Assembly (NCBI RefSeq): GCF_910592395.1
Contig: NC_088319.1
Span: 15,252,001 to 15,316,000 of the forward strand
Reading direction: 5' to 3'
Length of the DNA stretch: 64,000 nt
DNA from: Lineus longissimus
Lineage: Eukaryota > Nemertea > Pilidiophora > Heteronemertea > Lineidae
Position 1 is the first letter of the stretch. The number at the start of each line of letters is the position of its first letter. The position numbers and the translations under genes are program-made. Below are positions 10,422-24,010 of the stretch, piece by piece. The notes below the pieces were generated by a model. That model did no database searches and was not told where the DNA came from. It saw nothing but the letters and a program-made list of their open reading frames with translations.

Positions 10422-13400
10422 ATGAGTTCAGACATGGCTCTCAATTCTGAGGAGTTCCACACTGTTGATGACGAGGCTTTCGAGCCCGCAGTGCAGCCTA
10501 CCTACAATGAAGCGTTTCCCCCCTTAGAGCAGCGCAGCGACAGCCCAAGCGCATTCTCTTTTGACCAAGGACAATGGAACAAGAAACTCTCCCTAAAGAG
10601 TTCGACCACCACACAGGTAATAATATGTTCATTCACGATCTCGGACTGATTAAACAAAGTGGGTTACAGCCTTTTGGAAGCTTTGAACCTCCTATTTAAA
10701 AAGAACCAGATACTTCATCATCATCACTTTTAACACAGCCCTATCTAAAAGTGCTTAAAATTGTTTTTTCTGTCGTCAGGTTTTCTGTGTACCAATGGAG
10801 GAACGTCGCTTCAAGGAAATGAATGAACCACAATTTGGCGATTCTGGGCATCAAGCTAAAGTCTGTCAGGACATCATGCAGAAAGTTGGTGAGTTTTCAT
10901 GGGAAGTCTTGATTATTTTTCTGGGTGTTTCCCTCCTAAAAAATGGAACTTCTGCATTCTACCAAGGCCCAATCCCAGTTGATTTTTTTGTGGGGTCTTT
11001 TAAATTCAAAAGCAAAGCAACTACTTCTGTCGAGTTTTGGAGACTTGAAGAACCAGAAGCTGCCAAAAGTAACAGTTAAGAAAGAAAAGTCAAATTTCCT
11101 TCCCCAGTGTTCTGTCATTTCAAACATATTCAACTCTTCTTCCAATCTAGGGGGTGTGTCGATTGAAATGAGCTTGGCCAAGGACGAGAGTTTGACTGTT
11201 GTCATCCATGGCAAGCAGGAGGACGTGATGAAAGCGCGTCGCATGGTAGTCAACCAGTTACAGACCCAGGCCAGCATCTCGATCCCCATCCCTCGCGAAC
11301 ACCATCGTTTCCTCCTCGGAAAGAGTGGCAAGAAACTCCAGGACCTTGAATTGACAACGGCTACGAAAATCAGCATCCCGCGACCGGAAGATAACTCGGA
11401 CATGGTTAAGATCGTCGGCACCAAGGAAGGAATTGACAAGGCTAGGCATGAGATACAGGTCACCTCGGACGAACAGGTAATTTGATAATTTCCTTTAGTG
11501 GTATTTACTAACTTAGTACTTGGTAATTAAATGGTTGTATGCAAGAACTTCGTCAAGCTCTTAATTGTTGATTTTCAAATATCTCTGTGCATGATTTTAT
11601 GAATGTTGTATGTATCCCCTCTGCTCTGTTTCAGGCAAAACTGGCTTTTGAACGTCTAGCGATCCCCAAGGTTTACCATCCGTTCATTTATGGCCCAAAC
11701 AATACGCTCCTGACCCAGATGCAGGAGAAATCTGGTGTGCGTATCAACATCCCGCCTCCCAGCGTAATGAAGGATGAGATATCAGTCTCTGGCGAAAAGG
11801 AAGGCGTCCATGCTGCAGTTGACTGGATCAAGTCGATCTACCAAGAAAAGGTTTGTATTTTGTGAAATTGATCAAGACTCTTTCGGTCATTTAATGTATG
11901 CTCTGGACTTTGCATCAGGGCCCAGAAGCACAGTTTATTATTTCTGGCTTCATATATCCAGAGGGATGAAAAGATTTGTTCTACTCAAATCTGTTGGACT
12001 TTGAAATCTTTATGTTTGAATTTTCATCACTTTTTAGGAACGAAAATGCCAAACGGTCTCTGTGGAGGTCCGTAAATCACAACACAAGTATGTGATCGGA
12101 CCCCGTGGTAGCTGCCTGCACGAAATCCTCCAACAGTGTGGCGTGTCTGTTGAAGTTCCGCCTCTCGACAACCCCTCCGGTACGATAACCCTTCGTGGCG
12201 AACCAGACAAGCTTGGACCAGCCCTGACCATGGTTTACGCCAAGGCCAACAGCGTCATCATCGCCGAGGTCGATGCACCCTGTTGGCTCCATCGCTTTAT
12301 CATTGGACGTAAAGGTGCGAATGTGCGTAAGATCACACAGGATGTACCTAAGGTAAGAATGACGATGATGACAGCAATTTTATTAGTCAACTTTGAATTT
12401 ATTGCAGCGTTTCATGAATTTGGTTCTGAAGAGAGAGAAGGGGCAACGCTTGCAATTTTATAGCTGAATCCTTATTCGAAGGGATACCACTGCTAAGGGA
12501 ATATATAGATTGCATTCACTCGCTGCTTCTGCTGTAATCATGTCAATGTATTTTCCACTTTGGCGTTAGAATTTTGCATGTGATTCATTTTCAATTCATC
12601 TATTTTAGGTTCACATTGAATTCAACGACGGCGAAGACAAGATCCAGGTGGAAGGTCCCCCTGATGAGGTCGAAAAGGCACGCTTGGCCCTGGAGGAGAT
12701 CACGCAGGATTTGAAATCACGCATGGACTTCACCGAGCTTCATGTTGACACTAAATATCACAGGTGGGTAAGAAATCACGTGGAGAGACTACTAACCAGA
12801 GTGACTCTATTCTAGGTGTGGTAACTCCAAATCTGAATTTGAAACTGAGAATCACCCTTTGTTGTCATCTTTTGGAGAAATTGGCCCTTCTCACTGTTTG
12901 CGTAAATTGATGAAAATCTGTGACGCAGGTTGTTCACATTCACCAAATAGGAATAGTATTGCAGAGAGGTGAACTGGTGGTGCTGGTAATGTAATTGTGT
13001 ATTCCTTCCTTTTCTGCAGACATATCATCGGCAAGAATGGCGTTAACGTGACCAGGATCAAGAACGAGACAGGCGTATCGATCAGGATTCCCCCTGACGC
13101 GGAGAAGAGCAACATGATCCGTATCGAGGGTGATCCACAGGGTGTTGCGAAAGCCAAGAAAGAATTGTTAGACATGGTTCAGAAAATGGTGAGTTTTATC
13201 TTGCCAGCCCTGCAGTTGCCCTGCAATTCCTAGGTTTTATCAGATTTGGTCATTTCTATAACTCTTTACTAGAAATAAAGATACATCTGAAGTAAGTGGA
13301 TACCTGAAGTGAAAAATTAGTTTAAAGTTACCTGTGTAACATGACATAACATTGGCCTGGATCGAAATTTTACATAACTTGATTTTTTCTTCTTCAGGAA

Positions 13401-16400
13401 AACGAACGTACACGAGATATTCTCATTGAGCAGCGCTTCCACAAGACCATCATCGGGGCAAAGGGCGGCTCAATCCGCGACATTCGCGACAAGTTCAATC
13501 AAGTTCAGATTACATTCCCTGACCCCGGTAAAAAGAGCGATGTCGTGACCATCCGCGGCCCCAAGACAGATGTGGACAAGGTTTACAAGTACCTGCAGCA
13601 GTTGCACCACGATCTCATCCTCGAGAACCACCAGGCTGAGGTCCACATCTTCAAGCAATTCCACAAGAATATCATCGGCAAGAATGGTGCCAACATTAAG
13701 AAGGTGAGTATTCTTCTGCGCTCGGAAATCTTTTAGATGCACACGTAGACAGTCTGCCGTCCTGTTGAGTTCTGCTATAGTGCCCCAAAGTTCTTAGTCA
13801 CATCTTGTGCCAGTGTCCTCTCTGTTCTAGGGGGCAGGTCTGAAGCAAATGAGCTAGCCATTCTCCAGCTCCACATTCACATCAAGCTGGTCCCCTAAAG
13901 TGTAAAGCAGTGTTTCTCTCTTTGCCATTTTTCTTGGAGGAACTTAAATTTTTAATGTTTATCTTCAGATTCGTGACGAAACTGGCACCAAGATTGATCT
14001 CCCAAGTGAGAACAGCGAATCTGACATTATCTTGATTACCGGGAAGAAATCAAGTGTTGAGGCAGCTAAACAGAAAATTGAGTTGATCCAGAAGGAATTG
14101 GTTAGTATGAAAATATTGGCTGGCTTGGATACTTAATACAGGGGCAGCAATGGCCTATACTACAGGAAGATTGAAAATAACTATACTTGTGTCCAAGATG
14201 GTCTGCTAAATGATTACTTACCCTACAGTCCAGTACCGTATGGTATTGCCTGCGGTTGTTTTGACGTTTGCTAAATCATGCTCCTCCTCTTTTTCAGGCC
14301 AACATTAAAGAAATCAGCATTGAAATCCCTCATAAACTCCATAACTCGATCATCGGAGCGAAAGGTCGTCTCATTCGTTCCATCATGGAGGAGTGCGGCG
14401 GCGTCATCATCCGCTTCCCCCCAGAGGGCGCCAACAGTGACAAGGTCACCGTCCGTGGACCAAAGGATGACGTTGAGAATGCCAAAAAACTGTTGCTGGA
14501 TATTTCCCAGGAGAGAGTACGTGTTTTTTTGTTATCCTTATCTTTTAATTTTCTTCCGCGTTAAAGGGTGTCTATAGGTAGCAGCTGGGTAGGCAAGGTG
14601 AAGTTAACAAAGTCGCCAATAGGGGGTCTCTCACATATCCCAGTACTTCAAAACTGTTCACATATGTACGAGGAATATATTGAGTGCTGAAATAACCAGT
14701 CTGCCACAGATAAATGTTGCCTCTTACAACTTTCAAATCCTTTCCTTTTACAGAAAGAGTCCGGCTTTACTGCCGAAGTCAAAGCCAAGGCAGAATACCA
14801 TAAGTTCTTGATTGGGCGTGGCGGTGCCAACATCAAGAAGGTCCGTGACAGCACTGGGGCGCGGGTTATCTTCCCCGCTCCCAACGATACGGACCAGCAG
14901 CTTATCGTGATCATCGGCAAGAAGGAAAACGTTGAAAAGGCCAAAGCAGAAATAGAGGATTTGGTCAGGAATTTGGTGAGTCTCTCAAATGCATGGCATG
15001 TTGCATGTAACATGTCGTGACATGGCTGGTTCCTCCCCCACTCATAAAAGTGTAGGGTTAGAGGCGTGGCCAGTGCACTCTGTACAGACTCAACTGGTCT
15101 GAAATGCTTCCAAGTTTCTGCAGAAAGCTTTAAGCTGGCATGAGATTTCCAAGTTAAATTTCAAAATGTACTTTTTTCCGTTTGCAGGAGAGCATCACTG
15201 AGGGTGAAGTGAATGTAGACCCAAAATATCATCGTCATTTCGTCGCAAGGAGAGGTGAAGTACTGCGTCAAATTGCGGAGGAATACGGTGGCGTGACGGT
15301 CAGCTTCCCGCGCAGCGGCGTCAAGAGTGACAGGGTTGTACTAAAGGGGGCGAAGGAGTGTGTCGAGGGCGCCAAGAGGAGGATCTTGGAGATAGTGGAG
15401 GACTTGGTAGGTTGTTGTCATGACTTCGATGGACTCAAAAAACCCAAAGAGTCATCATTATCATGGTCGGACTCAACCTTTGAAACAAATCTTCATTGTT
15501 TTCCATACTATGACCTCTTGTTGAAGTATTCTGACTAATGATAACCTTTGCATGTTTGCAGGAGAACCAGGTGACCATCGAGTGCGTGATCCCACAAAAA
15601 CATCACCGCACTGTTATGGGCTCGAAAGGCCACAAGGTCCAGGAGATCACACGTGATCATGAAGTTGGCGTGAAATTCCCTGATCGCCCCATCCCAAATC
15701 AAGGTGGCGGGGACGCACCTGGGCAAGAGGAGCCTGCTGTACCCAATGGCGATGTTAGCTCTGAGGGCAGCGCTCATGATGATGCGCCCAAGAAATGCGA
15801 CATCATTATCATCACCGGGAAGAAAGAGAACTGCGAGGCGGCAAAGAATGCTTTGTTGGTGAGTTGGACAGGTTGTCATTAGCGTAAATGTCAAAGTAAA
15901 CCGTAAATTTTCAAGGTGCTAGAATGTTTGCAAAAACATCATTCTATCTAGCGGGTCCAACTGAACCAGTTTCTGGTAAATGCCAAACGATAAAGCAAAA
16001 AATGTTGCCAACCACTCTAAAGATCTTGGACTCCAGAGTTTACTTGATTGTTTTGCTTTTTTCAGAACCTTGTCCCAGTCACCGAGGACACTAATGTCCC
16101 ATTCAAGTTCCATCGCTTCATCATCGGACAGCGCGGAAAAGATGTACGCAAAATGATGGAGGACTACGACGTCAGCATCTCCGTGCCGCCAGCAGAGCTT
16201 GAAAGCGACTTGATCAAGGTCTCGGGTCCGCCGGAGAACGTACGCCGCGCCCAGGAAGCTCTGCTTCAGAGAGTTGAAGAACTGGAGAAGGAGGAGGAAG
16301 AGAGGGTAGGCTCATTTGTAATCGTTTAGCTGTCGAACGCATTGGCCGTTACAATCTGAACAGTGTTAAAATGTAGGATCGTTTTTGATTGACCCCTCTC

Positions 16401-17654
16401 AGCCTACATGTACCAATGAAAACATCAAGATGACTCCAATCTTCACCCAAATAGCAGTTTTTCACTAAAATCTGATGACTCGAGGCTTTATCCCCCCCCC
16501 CCATCGACCCCAAAGGAAAATGCCCCTGTTACAGTGTGTTTTATGTCTCTCCTAGGCTCTGAAGAGTTTCAAGGTCTCCTTCGAAGTGGACCCAGCCTAC
16601 CATCCTAAGATCATTGGGCGTAAAGGCATGGTCATCTCGAAGATTCGCGACCGCCACGATGTGCAGATCCAGTTTCCCGAGCGCAATGACGATAACAAGG
16701 GTCTGATCGAGGTCACTGGATATGAACAGAACGCCAATGAGGCTAAGGATGAGATTATGAAGATTGTGAAATCTTTGGTAAGTCATCGGGGAGACTGTCG
16801 GCTGTATGAGAGGTCTTGATGGCCAGAGTGAAAATACAGTCCAGTAAACCATCTGATATCTCTCAGCCAAGTTCAATAATGTTATTTGGCCTAAGAAAGC
16901 TGGCAGACGCCTTCATTTCTGTGTAAAGCAAAAAGTTAATTTGGCCAGCTCAGTCATGTTTGCACATGGGCAGGAGCAAACGCAGGAGAAGAAATAAAAA
17001 GCTTTCTTACTTGCAGGATAACCAGACTACAGAAGAGGTATCGCTCGACCCTCGCATCCACGCCAGGCTAATCGGGCAGAAGGGACGCACCATCCGCAGG
17101 CTGATGGAGGAGTACAAGGTGGACATCCGCTTCCCGCGCCAGGACAGCGAGCATCCGGATATCGTTCTTATTACCGGAGAGGAAGATGATGTCTTGGATT
17201 GCAAAGATTACCTCTTGAACCAAGCGGAAGAATTTGTAAGTATTTGTACTTGGGCATGTGGGGGATGGGTGGGAAAACTTCAATACTTTACCCTTTATGA
17301 GAGAAATTGTTCCATCATAAAGGATCGTCACAAGCTTTTCCTACGTAAGTTCCAACCAAGTCTTTCTTTTGAGAAAACGTACTGGGTGCTCATAAAGGCA
17401 ACTGATTGTTGTGTTTTATCTCATTTCCTTAGGAGCAAGACCTTCTGGATCAAGAGATGTTAAAGCAGTACACTCAACCGCGTCGTCAGGATCGCCAAGA
17501 ACGCCCGCCAGCAGGGCGTGGCTTCTCTGTACGCGACGCCCCATGGGACCAGACGCCCGACACCAACAGTACTGACGACTTCCCGACGATCGGCGCAGCA
17601 ACTGCTCCAGCAACATCGGCACCAAACTTTGCATGGGGACCAGCTAGACGCTAA
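10422..17654 (+). CDS. HDLBP: Vigilin, multi-KH RNA-binding protein
   Basis: A 1260-aa protein (human about 1268) from 17 coding exons: 10422-10616, 10780-10888, 11151-11476, 11635-11850, 12038-12352, 12609-12763, 13020-13188, 13398-13703, 13969-14100, 14298-14516, 14754-14975, 15188-15406, 15562-15858, 16066-16305, 16556-16777, 17017-17235 and 17433-17654. All junctions are GT-AG and phases sum correctly. The N terminus (MSSDMALNSEEF..., PTYNEAFPPL) and C terminus (GFSVRDAPW, FAWGPARR) are diagnostic of vigilin. Between them are the tandem KH repeats, 14 in the family, with GxxG loops such as IGPRGS, IGRKGA, IGKNGV, IGAKGG and IGRGGA. Vigilin is a cytoplasmic/ER-associated protein that binds mRNA and tRNA and affects translation of secretory mRNAs. 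Most exons are phase-0 modules of one or one and a half KH units. Confidence 0.97.
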
Positions 17655-19141
17655 TCATCCAATACAATGTCATTTGACATTATTTTCATATCCGTTAGGT
17701 GACGCTGCAATGCCTGTTTCGGTCAACTCCTCTTATGAACTGTTTGGCGTGGCTCCCCATTCAGTTATTGCAAAACCACACATCTGAAGAAGGTGCTGAC
17801 TGATTTGGATATTTCAGCACAGCCTGTTAATTATACTTTGTATCCCTTTTGCTGGTACTATAGCTTTTTTGATTGACATTTTGTGCATAATCATGTCATG
17901 GGCTTGTGTTGCACTGTCTCACTGCAACCCTGTTTTCTACAGCAGTTGAGAGGACAGAGTTGCGTCTGTTATGTTCATGTTTTCAGACGGAAGAAAAAAA
18001 ATTGCTCAAATATTCATGTATTAACTTGTTCTAAAACATGTTCTACAGATTTGGGTGTCCACTTCATGTTGAATTGGTGGCCACTGAATGTGTGCACTTT
18101 GTACATAGAAATCTATACACGAATGCTGCCAATTTACCATGGATGGGACTTCATCAAACAGAGGCTGCTCAGTGCTGCCCTTCATCGACTTAATTTGTTT
18201 TGCATGAAAAATATTTGTTTTTGACTTCAGCTTTTCAATCCACTTTCACCTCCAGCGAATGGCACTGAATTGATAATGCCCCATGGTGACCTCTCGTATT
18301 TTGTAAGCTCATTTGATGCGATCAGTTCTCTATGATCATCTGATCAGTCTCCGTTCTAGCTCATCCAGATTCCTTCGTCACGTTCAAGTTAAGCTTGTAC
18401 CGAAATGATGAGAGTTGCCTTAATTTTGGACAGATGCGACAGTGGATCAGGCGAGTGTCTTGCAATGGGATGGATGTTCATTATCATAGTTTACTGTCCT
18501 TCTGAGGCTGGTCCACTAAACTGATGCGAGAGGCTATCAATCACAGCTTGCAATGAGCAGCTTGTGTGATACGAGATCCTTTCATTTGTCACGGCATTGG
18601 ATCTGTTTTCACCATGGGGTACGAAATTCTGGCACAGTCTTATGTCCAGACCAACTGTTGATATCATACTTGTAATTTCGTCTCTTTAAGTTTAAAAATT
18701 CTTTGTTATTTCTTCGCTGCTAATTGTTAATTGACTCTTGCTTTGAACGATGATTGATTGATTAACCAGTATTAATTGGGGGTGTGAACTTATTTTTGAT
18801 CTGAAATTTTTCAAGTCTCCTGCGTCACGGTTTTTCAGACCAAATTTTTTTGTCCATGGCTCACCAGTCACTGTCACACCCCTGATTAATGTCGCCTTCA
18901 GTGCTGGACTTCGAAGACACTGCCGTCTCACCTACTTAACATCCAAACACAATTTTTGGAGGTTGCCAACTTGGTAGTGATCCTAAACTAATATTGATAA
19001 AGGGTGCAGGGATTTTTTGGACTTAAGTCTTTATTTCAATATTTTGTTAATGGTAGAATGTCCCCCCCCCCCCCCCCCCTGTCCTTGCCTTGATTTCTGT
19101 GTTCTTCGTCATTAAGCACTAATAAAAATGTTCAAAAGATG
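17655..19141 (+). other. Vigilin 3' UTR with candidate poly(A) signal
   Basis: No coding signal follows the TAA at 17652-17654. The first clear AATAAA is at 19121-19126, followed by a GT-rich stretch. A second AATAAA lies at 19483-19488. A run of about 18 C sits at 19062-19080. The UTR end is inferred from these signals. Confidence 0.5.
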
Positions 19142-20420
19142 TGGATGTTTCATTCTTTGTTTGGAAATATCACAGTGTCATTTGGCTCAAATTAAATTAA
19201 CGTCTTGATAGTCTTGTTGCTTCTCTAATAATAATGATGATAATAGTAATAATTTCATTTTAGTGCATTTCACCATAGTGTTGTAAAATCAGTGAGAGGA
19301 CTGTGTGCACACTTGATTTCACAGTCTGTTTTGGAATTTTAGTTGTAAATCCCTCGGCATGAGTTTTGTATCATTTTGAAGCCATTTCTGTGGGCTTCCT
19401 CTTCAATTTTCATGTGATCTTGTCTTATGTTTTCCAATAGCGCTCAGACTGGAATTAAAAAATCATCATGATCATCACTGAAAAATAAACAGTGTCTGTT
19501 TTCTATTTATTTCTGCTATGAGCACAAGTCCGAGACTCATTTGTTTTAACATTTTTCATGTTTCCCTGTTCAGTTAATTCGGGTATATAAAATACCAATA
19601 TTGTGTACAACTAGATGCAGGAAAAAAAATTAATAAAATCCAGAAAAAAATGTATAAAAATGTAAAATACGAAACAAAGCATATAGTTACATAATATGTT
19701 GAATGAAACAATAATATGATGTAATAATGTTATGCATAAAGTTTATGCATATGTCTGTTAATTGATGTGAAAGATATAACAAGGTCCCAAAGATCTCCCG
19801 ATGAATATAACCTGATGATTTTGAGCATGTGTAAATCACTAGGGGCCAATTTTCCGCTGAATTTTGACCTCTGCGTATACTTGACGAGTATAACGATGGG
19901 ATGATTATTGTGCTGTTTTTTTCTGGTGAAGGGTTAGGGTATACCTCTATATTTATGCTACATACTGTAAAACCTGAATGGATATCCTGTTGAATGACCT
20001 GTATTTTGCGTTGGCCCGTTTGGTGCAGCCGTCGTCTGCCCGTGTTCTCTATTAAGAAGTTGCATTTTGTTGACATCAAATTTAGATAAGCTATGAACTT
20101 GTCTGTTTTTGATCGTATTTGTATAATGCATCTATAGAGCAGTTACCTAGACAGTGCTGGTAAAGCTGTAAAAAAAACCGAAGTTTACTGTAATAAAAAT
20201 GACTAGTCCCAGATTTGTTTTATTTTAGTTTTTTGCCGATGTCGTGTTTTAAGACTGTGTAATGAAAGCAGTGATTCAATAGAGCAGGAGATAAATTATT
20301 CATCCAGATGCTGCGGTGACCATCAATCTGTTTATGATTGTGGGTGTCAATTTGTGTGCTCCATACTGTGTGTAGCAGTGTAAATCTGGCACAGCTTCCT
20401 GCATTGCCTTGCTATTGCAT
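19142..20420. other. Intergenic, AT-rich, nothing recognised
   Basis: Poly-A/T-rich sequence with short chance open frames. No splice-supported exons, RNA genes or repeats stood out. Confidence 0.4.
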
Positions 20421-21430
20421 GTAATCTCTCTATAACGAGAAGGCTGTCATTTAACGAGACTGATACATGTTGACATTACTAAAGAAGACCTGAAGCCCAC
20501 CTGAATGGGGACGGACCTGCAGTGACAGTGCATTGCATCAGATCATGTGCTCCAGAAACTACCAACTCTTGAACAGCAGGCTGGTTGCTGGCCCGTACCG
20601 GTTGTCATTTATCGAGACTGATACATGTAGACATTGCCAAGGAACACTTGAAACCCACCTCGAGGGATGAACTAACGAATCTGGGAGCTGCCAGTGCAAT
20701 GCATCAGATCCAGAAACGACCAACTCTTGAACACCAAGACTGACCACAAGGCCGAATCAGCTTGAAGCTGTGTGAACACATGCTCTGGATATGCAATGAC
20801 ACTAGTTCCTGAATTCCCTTGCTGGAACTTATCTCTATAACAGGAGGGTTGACATGAGTGACTGATATGCTGCAATTCAAAAAAAGAATTGAAGCCCCAC
20901 TTTACCACAAGCCGCATCCGGACGTCGCCAATGGAATGCACCAGACCATGTGCTCCAGGAACGACCAACAAGACTGACCACAAGGCCGAATGGTGCCTCA
21001 GCGTGAGTGAAGCTGTGTGAACACAAGCTCTGGATATGCAATGACACTCGTTCCTGAATTCCCTTGCTGGAACTTATCTCTTATCTCTATAACAGGAGGG
21101 TTGACATGAGAGACTGATAAATGTTGACATTTCTAAAGAAGAGTTGAAGCCCAACTTCACCACAAGCCGCATCTGGAAGTCGGCAGTGCAATGCACCAGA
21201 CCATATGCTCCAGAAACGACCAACTCTTGAACATCAAGACTGACCACAAGGCCGAATGGTGCCTCAGCTTGAAGCTGGGTGAACACAAGCTCTGGATATG
21301 TTATGGGACTGCATGGTTCCTAAATTGCGTTGTTGGCTCTGCTATCCCTTTGCTCCATAAGAGGGTTGTCATTTATCAAGATTGATAGACCATTACTAAA
21401 GAGGGCTTCAAGCCCACCTTGAGGTGATGA
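20421..21430. repeat. Tandem degenerate repeat, about 165-270 bp units, five copies
   Basis: Landmark segments recur at about 20430, 20595, 20835, 21085 and 21353: CTATAAC(A/G)GG, a GTTGTCATTTATCGAG-type stretch, then GAAGCCCACCT. Each is followed by CCAGACCATGTGCTCC and GACTGACCACAAGGCC. Units differ by indels. Open frames within them are not conserved between units, so I regard the array as non-coding. Confidence 0.8.
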
Positions 21431-21637
21431 ACTTGGGCTTTACTGTATCTGGAAGGGGCCAGTTCAATGCAACTGATCAACGCGCCAGAGCATGTGTTCC
21501 AGGTCACACTGATCCTATGTACACTACATGGAGCCCTTTTGGAGGGTTGTTCCTTTGCTGTGTCCCTCATACACCTATGCAATGCCTAGCCAACAGCCTT
21601 TCAAATATCCAATTGACCACATTGTGTTCGTACATGT

Positions 21638-22085
21638 TGGACCAGTGACCAGGCCGAATCAGTCCTGGCTGCTCCACCGTGTTGACAACATGATGGGAGT
21701 GATGAGACAGTCACAGCCAGGCCGCATCAATCTTCGCCGCACTGCCTAGTTGTTAATATGGCGAGAGAGATGAGACAATCACAGCCAGGCCAAATCAGTC
21801 TCGGCTGCTCTGCCAAGTTGTCTACATGGTGAAAGAGATGAGAGACAGTCACAGCCAGGCCAAATCAGTCTTGGCTGCTCTGCCAAGTTGTCAACATGGT
21901 GAGAGAGATGAGGCAGTCACAGCCAGGCCGAATCAGTCCTGGCTGCTCCACCGTGTTGACAACATGGTGAGAGAGATGAGGAAGTCACAGCCAGGCCGAA
22001 TCAATCCTGGCTGCTCCACCGTACTGACAACATGATGCGAGTGATGAGACAGTCACAGCCAGGCCACATCAATCCTAGTTGTAAC
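21638..22085. repeat. 68-bp minisatellite, block 1 (about 6-7 units)
   Basis: The consensus unit runs ATGGTGAGAGAGATGAG - RCAGTCACAGCCAGGCC - RAATCAGTCCTGGCTGCT - CCACCGTGTTGACAAC. Unit length of 68 bp is not divisible by three, so the array reads in all frames and is not a coding repeat. The same family resumes at 22958. Confidence 0.9.
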
Positions 22086-22100
22086 CAAGGTCTTTGTCTA

Positions 22101-22605
22101 GACCTTTTGTATAGGTATATGTGGTATATAAACAAAGATGCAGAAGCCCCCCAAAAAGGGTTTGGGCTACATCTGAAGTGTGTTGGACTAATCGCCACTC
22201 CTGGCAGAAGAGAGCTGCCCTTGCACAAGGTCTACATTGTATTCCTGCTGTTTTGATCAAAACCTGAGCTAGATTCCTCTGCCAGGTCCTGGCAGTCCAT
22301 ATCACATCTCCCCACCCTCTCAAATGGACTCCTCATATCGATTTACCTTCTAGACCTTTTGTATAGCTATATGAGGTGTATAAAGAAAGACGCAGAACCC
22401 CCCCCCCCCCCCCAAGGGTTCGGGCTACATCTGAAAGTGTGTTGGACCAATCGCCACCCTGGCAGAAGAGAGCTGTCCTCGCACAAGATCTATTCCTGCT
22501 GTTTTGATCAAAACCTGAGCTAGATTCCTCTGCCAGGTCCTGGCAGTCCATATCACAACTCCCCATCCTCGCAAATGGACTTGTCATATCGATTTACCTG
22601 CAGGA
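22101..22605. repeat. Direct duplication, about 251-bp unit, two copies
   Basis: 22101-22351 and 22352-22605 are near-identical. Both start GACCTTTTGTATAG, have a poly-C run near position 40, contain CTGCTGTTTTGATCAAAACC and end CATATCGATTTACCT. The duplication sits between the two minisatellite blocks. Confidence 0.85.
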
Positions 22606-22957
22606 GGAGTTTTCTGTAAGAAAGGCCAATGGGCAAGTGGTTCAAGCAGATAACCTGGTGTATTTGTCTCTGGAGAAGGATCACTGCTGTTTTGTCTCAA
22701 GACACTTGACCAATAATTGTTTCGAATGGGACCCAAATCAGGTTCCTTGTGCAAAATGCTGATGCCAGAACAAGCAGAAGTCCCTCTCAAAGTAGAGTAA
22801 TGGGGAATAACAAAGCGTCAAACACCGAAGTGAGTCCAAGGTGGGGAGGGGTCTATTTCCATGAAGTCTGAGAGGGAGGTCAATTGGAGCCGAAACTGAA
22901 GTGGCACACACAAAATCTGCTCATCCTTCTTTTGAAGAGGAATACTCCTTGGATAAG

Positions 22958-24010
22958 TTGGTGAAAGAGATGAGACAGTCACAGCCAGGCCAAATCAGTC
23001 TTGGCTGCTCTGCCAAGTTGTCAACATGGTGAGAGAGATGAGGCAGTCACAGCCAGGCCGAATCAGTCCTGGCTGCTCCACCGTGTTGACAACTTGATGA
23101 GAGAGATGAGGAAGTCACAGCCAGGCCGAATCAATCCTGGCTGCTCCACCGTGCTGACAACATGATGAGAGAGGTGAGGAAGTCACAGCCAGGCCGAATC
23201 AATCCTGGCTGCTCCACCGTACTGACAACATGATGCGAGTGATGAGACAGTCACAGCCAGGCCACATCAATCTTCGCCGCACTGTCTAGTTGTTAATATG
23301 GCGAGAGAGATGAGACAGTCACAGCCAGGCCGAATCAGTTCTGGCTGCTCCACCGTGTTGACAATAATTATGGTGAGAGAGATGAGACAGTCACAGCCAG
23401 GCCAAATCAGTCTTGGCTGCTCTGCCAAGTTGTCAACATGGTGAGAGAGATGAGGAAGTCACAGCCAGGCCGAATCAGTCCTGGCTGCTCCACCGTGTTG
23501 ACAACATGATGAGAGAGGTGAGGAAGTCACAGCCAGGCCGAATCAATCCTGGCTGCTCCACCGTGCTGACAACATGATGAGAGAGGTGAGGAAGTCACAG
23601 CCAGGCCGAATCAATCCTGGCTGCTCCACCGTACTGACAACATGATGCTAGTGATGAGACAGTCACAGCCAGGCCACATCAATCTTCGCCGCACTGTCTA
23701 GTTGTTAATATGGCGAGAGAGATGAGACAGTCAAAGCCAGGCCGAATCAGTTCTGGCTGCTCCACCGTGTTGACAATAATTATGGTGAGAGAGATGAGAC
23801 AGTCACAGCCAGGCCAAATCAGTCTTGGCTGCTCTGCCAAGTTGTCAACATGGTGAGAGAGATGAGGCAGTCACAGCCAGGCCGAATCAGTCCTGGCTGC
23901 TCCACCGTGTTGACAACATGATGAGAGAGGTGAGGAAGTCACAGCCAGGCCGAATCAGTCCTGGCTGCTCCACCGTGTTGACAACATGATGAGAGAGATG
24001 AGGAAGTCAC
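22958..24010. repeat. 68-bp minisatellite, block 2, with higher-order repeat of about 412 bp
   Basis: About 15 units of the 68-bp family. Diverged variants (for example the TCTTCGCCGCACTGTCTAG type and the TGTTGACAATAATTATGG junction) recur in the same order. The landmark tgatgc(g/t)agtgatgagac occurs at 23231 and 23643, a spacing of 412 bp, or six monomers. Six-monomer blocks have therefore been amplified on top of the monomer repeat. Confidence 0.88.

Noticed and set aside
21826-22035. Open frame through the 68-bp minisatellite
   Set aside because: Unit length is not a multiple of three and the frame is not conserved between blocks.
21638-24010. CRISPR array
   Set aside because: Units are contiguous without unique spacers, and the window is clearly eukaryotic.
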